Shown piece by piece: positions 13,720 through 16,615 of a stretch of 16,615 nucleotides of DNA (position 1 is its first letter; each line of letters starts with the position of its first letter). Position numbers and translations under genes: made by a program. Source of the stretch: JAFASC01 sp036265935 (lineage in GTDB: Bacteria; Pseudomonadota; Alphaproteobacteria; Rhizobiales; Beijerinckiaceae); assembly GCA_036265935.1 (NCBI GenBank), contig DATAOB010000042.1, positions 1 through 16,615 on the forward strand, in the 5' to 3' direction. Below the pieces are notes generated by a model. The model was given only the letters and a program-made list of their open reading frames with translations, was not told where the DNA came from and made no database searches.

Positions 13720-15075
13720 ATGCGCTACCATCCGCTGACGCAAGAAGATCGCGCCGACATGCTGGCGCGGATCGGCGTGCAAAATATCGATGATTTGTTC
13801 GCCGACGTGCCCGCAGGCAAGCTGTTGCGCGAGCCGCTGCCGCTGCCGCCGCATAAATCCGAGCTCGAAGTCGAGCGCATCCTGTCGCAAATGGCCGGGC
13901 GCAATGTCGCCGCTTCATTGGTGCCGTTCTTCGTCGGTTGCGGCGCTTATAAGCACCACGTTCCTGCCGCCGTCGATCATCTGATCCAGCGCTCGGAATT
14001 CTTGACGAGCTACACGCCGTATCAGCCGGAAATCGCCCAGGGCACGCTGCAATATCTCTTCGAGTTCCAGACGCAGGTCGCCGCATTGACTGGCATGGAT
14101 GTCGCCAACGCCTCGATGTATGACGGCTCGACCGCGACCGCCGAAGCGGTGTTGATGGCCCATCGCATCACCAAGCGGCGGAAAGCCGTGCTCTCCGGCG
14201 GTCTGCATCCGCATTATGCCGAGGTGGTGCGCACACTCTCGCAGATGGCGAACGACGATGTCGTCACCCTCCCGGCGGATGTGCGCGCGCGTGAAGATGT
14301 GCTCGCGGCAATCGATGCGGATACGTCCTGCGTGGTCATCCAGACGCCGGACGTGTTCGGCAATCTGCGCGATCTGTCGCGGATTGCCGACGCGTGTCAT
14401 GCCAAAGGCGTGCTCTTAATCGCGGTCTTTACCGAAGCGATTTCGCTCGGGCTGTTGAAATCGCCGGGTGCCACGGGCGCCGATATCGTCGTCGGCGAGG
14501 GCCAGTCGATCGGCAATGCATTGTCGTTTGGCGGGCCTTACGTCGGGCTGTTTGCGACGCGCGAGAAATATGTGCGGCAGATGCCCGGACGGTTGTGCGG
14601 ACAGACCGTTGACGCGGAGGGCCGCCGCGGCTTCGTGCTCACCTTGTCGACGCGCGAGCAGCACATCCGCCGCGACAAGGCGACATCGAACATCTGCACG
14701 AATTCGGGTCTCTGCTGCCTCGCCTTCACCATCCATATGACGCTGCTCGGCGAGACCGGACTGGAGCGGCTGGCGCGCGTCAACCATGCAAACGCGGTGC
14801 TGCTTGCGGATGCCCTTGTGAATGTGCCGGGTGCTGAAGTTTTGAACGAGACATTCTTCAACGAATTCACCATCCGGGTGCGTGGCGATGCCGGCGACGT
14901 GCTGGCACGCATGGCCGAGCGTGGCGTGCTCGGCGGGGTACGCGCCTCGCGGCTTCTGCCGGGTGCCGGGCTCGACGATCTCATCATCGTTGCCAACACG
15001 GAAGTGAACACGGATGACGACCGCGTCGCCTTTGTGGACGCGCTGAAATCATCGCTGCAAGCGGGAGCTCACTGA
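13720..15075 (+). CDS. gcvPA: Glycine dehydrogenase (decarboxylating) subunit 1
   Basis: A 451-residue N-terminal-half P protein. With GcvPB it forms the two-subunit version of glycine decarboxylase, which decarboxylates glycine and loads the aminomethyl group on lipoyl-GcvH. It has the PLP-transferase fold but lacks the PLP lysine, which belongs to subunit 2. Family segments seen are FVGCGAYKHHVP (77-88), TPYQPEIAQGTLQYLFEFQT, ASMYDGSTATAEA, and RDKATSNICTNSGLCCLAF in the second half. It begins 10 bases after gcvH with GAGGGCGA as likely ribosome binding site, and its TGA overlaps the gcvPB ATG (TGATG). Confidence 0.97.
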   Translation: MRYHPLTQEDRADMLARIGVQNIDDLFADVPAGKLLREPLPLPPHKSELEVERILSQMAGRNVAASLVPFFVGCGAYKHHVPAAVDHLIQRSEFLTSYTPYQPEIAQGTLQYLFEFQTQVAALTGMDVANASMYDGSTATAEAVLMAHRITKRRKAVLSGGLHPHYAEVVRTLSQMANDDVVTLPADVRAREDVLAAIDADTSCVVIQTPDVFGNLRDLSRIADACHAKGVLLIAVFTEAISLGLLKSPGATGADIVVGEGQSIGNALSFGGPYVGLFATREKYVRQMPGRLCGQTVDAEGRRGFVLTLSTREQHIRRDKATSNICTNSGLCCLAFTIHMTLLGETGLERLARVNHANAVLLADALVNVPGAEVLNETFFNEFTIRVRGDAGDVLARMAERGVLGGVRASRLLPGAGLDDLIIVANTEVNTDDDRVAFVDALKSSLQAGAH

Positions 15076-16615
15076 TGCTGCACACGCAAGCGCGGCACGC
15101 CAAACCGGCCGAGCATTCGGCGCGGGCACGCCAGACGTTCACCGGCAATCGCGGACTCGATCTCGAAGAGCCATTGGTTTTCGAGATCGGCCGCGCCGAG
15201 GTGACCGGCATCGACATCGACGCGCCGGCGACGACAAAGACGCGCTTCGGGTCGCTTGAACGCACCGGCCGAAGCGGCCTTCCCGGCCTCTCCGAGCCGG
15301 AAGCGATTCGCCACTACGTGCGCCTGTCGCGCATGAACGCGGCGATCGATGCGAACACCTATCCGCTCGGCTCGTGCACGATGAAGCACAATCCGCGGCT
15401 CAACGAGAAAATGGCGCGGCTGCCCGGCTTCGGCGACATTCATCCGCTGCAGCCGCAAGCGACGGTGCAAGGCGCGCTCGCGCTGATCGCCGCTCTGGCC
15501 AAGAACCTGCTCGATCTGACCAACATGCGCGCCGTCGCCATGTCGCCGAAAGCCGGCGCGCATGGCGAGCTCTGCGGCATGATGGCGATCAAGGCAGCGA
15601 TTATCGCGCGCGGCGAAGAAGCAACACGCCGCACAGTGCTCGTGCCGGATTCGGCGCACGGCACCAATCCGGCCACTGCGGCGCTGCTCGGCTTCGAGGT
15701 GAAATCCGTGCCGGCCGATGCCGACGGCGACGTGCATCTCGATGCGGCGAAGGCGCTAATGGGCCCGGACGTTGCGGCGATCATGCTGACCAATCCGAAC
15801 ACGTGCGGGCTGTTCGAGCGCGACATCGTCGAGATCGCCCGCGCCGTACACGAGGCCGGCGGTTACTTCTACTGCGACGGCGCCAATTTCAACGCCATCG
15901 TCGGCAAGGTGCGGCCGGGCGATCTCGGCGTCGACGCCATGCACATCAATCTGCACAAGACGTTTTCGACCCCGCATGGCGGTGGCGGACCGGGCGCAGG
16001 ACCTGTCGTGCTGTCGCAGCGGCTCGCGCGCTACGCGCCGGTGCCGTTCGTCGTGCGCGACGGCGACGCATTGCGGCTGGTCGAGCAGACGGAAGGCACG
16101 CAAGCCTTCGGCCGCATGACGGCTTTCCACGGACAGATGGGCATGTTTGTGCGCGCCTTCGCCTACATTCTCTCGCACGGCTCGGACGGTCTGCGGCAGG
16201 CCTCGGAAGATGCGGTGCTCAGCGCCAATTACGTGCGCGCTTGTCTTGCCGATCTCATGTCGCAGCCCTTCGGCGAGCGGCCGTGCATGCACGAAGCTCT
16301 GTTTGACGATAGCTGGCTCAAAGGCACCGGCATCACCACGCTCGACTTCGCCAAGGCGATGATCGACGAGGGCTATCATCCCATGACGATGTATTTCCCG
16401 CTCGTCGTGCACGGCGCAATGCTGATCGAGCCGACGGAATCGGAATCGCGGGCGAGCCTCGACCTCTTTATCGCGACGCTCCGCGATCTCGTCTTCGCGG
16501 CAAAAGCGGGCAAGGGCGAGCGCTTCCACGACGCGCCGCGCTTCGCCCCGCGCCGCCGTCTCGACGAGACCCGCGCCGCGCGTACTCCGGTGCTGAAATG
16601 GACACCTCCTGCGCC
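15075..16615 (+). CDS. gcvPB: Glycine dehydrogenase (decarboxylating) subunit 2, partial at right edge
   Basis: The frame is open from the ATG at 15075, which overlaps the gcvPA stop, to the window edge: 513 complete codons without a stop. It is the C-terminal half of P protein and carries the PLP lysine, K295 in INLHKTFSTPHGGGG. Other family hallmarks are YPLGSCTMKHNP (96-107), VPDSAHGTNPA (190-200), LTNPNTCGLFE (238-248) and a GYHPMTMYFPL segment near residue 435. The last residues, RRRLDETRAARTPVLKW, match the usual C-terminal end of this subunit, so only a few codons are probably missing. The start is assigned by translational coupling; the first 15 residues are not conserved enough to test it. 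Confidence 0.96.
   Translation, partial: MLHTQARHAKPAEHSARARQTFTGNRGLDLEEPLVFEIGRAEVTGIDIDAPATTKTRFGSLERTGRSGLPGLSEPEAIRHYVRLSRMNAAIDANTYPLGSCTMKHNPRLNEKMARLPGFGDIHPLQPQATVQGALALIAALAKNLLDLTNMRAVAMSPKAGAHGELCGMMAIKAAIIARGEEATRRTVLVPDSAHGTNPATAALLGFEVKSVPADADGDVHLDAAKALMGPDVAAIMLTNPNTCGLFERDIVEIARAVHEAGGYFYCDGANFNAIVGKVRPGDLGVDAMHINLHKTFSTPHGGGGPGAGPVVLSQRLARYAPVPFVVRDGDALRLVEQTEGTQAFGRMTAFHGQMGMFVRAFAYILSHGSDGLRQASEDAVLSANYVRACLADLMSQPFGERPCMHEALFDDSWLKGTGITTLDFAKAMIDEGYHPMTMYFPLVVHGAMLIEPTESESRASLDLFIATLRDLVFAAKAGKGERFHDAPRFAPRRRLDETRAARTPVLKWTPPA

Overview
The window looks like a GC-rich (roughly 60-65 % by eye) chromosomal segment of an alphaproteobacterium, most likely of the order Hyphomicrobiales (Rhizobiales). 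Evidence: an aa3-type cytochrome oxidase cluster in the order ctaC-ctaD-ctaB-small ORF-ctaG-ctaE-DUF983-surf1; thrC, an M16 peptidase and a GNAT acetyltransferase behind it; a divergent IalB-family gene; and a glycine cleavage operon with split P protein (gcvPA/gcvPB) behind a tandem glycine riboswitch. The genus cannot be fixed from the sequence alone.

Layout. (1) About 1-521, plus strand: the 3' part of a low-complexity gene coding for Asn-Ala-Ser-Gly repeats (16-residue units, resembling heads of YadA-type adhesins). It is broken by two compensating one-base shifts and ends abruptly against the 3' end of the next gene. (2) 523-3835, minus strand: thrC, an M16 zinc peptidase and a GNAT acetyltransferase, with 5 bp and 8 bp gaps. 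(3) 3894-10390, minus strand: the complete terminal oxidase cluster. It holds subunits II, I and III (ctaC, ctaD, ctaE), heme O synthase (ctaB), a 59-residue CoxF-like membrane protein, the CuB chaperone (ctaG), a DUF983 zinc-ribbon membrane protein and surf1. thrC follows surf1 after only 58 bp, so groups 2 and 3 may be one transcription unit read right to left. (4) 10391-10692: divergent intergenic region with a candidate cox promoter. (5) 10693-11891, plus strand: two exported proteins, one IalB-family and one unrecognised. (6) About 11953-12140: tandem glycine riboswitch, followed by gcvT, gcvH, gcvPA and gcvPB. gcvPB runs off the right edge, probably only a few codons short of its end.

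How the genes work together. The oxidase genes supply the three core subunits of a proton-pumping aa3 oxidase plus factors for heme O/A supply, CuB insertion and assembly. The gcv operon makes the T, H and P proteins that oxidatively decarboxylate glycine and pass a one-carbon unit to tetrahydrofolate; the riboswitch should switch it on when glycine is abundant. thrC makes threonine, itself a possible glycine source, but I see no regulatory link between it and gcv.

Most of the window is conserved housekeeping sequence and I found no convincing new multigene system. The points most worth a second look are the broken repeat gene at the left edge, a lysine replacing the usual glutamate between the two CuA cysteines of CtaC, a possible expression-platform helix at the gcvT ribosome binding site, and three little-characterised small or exported proteins.
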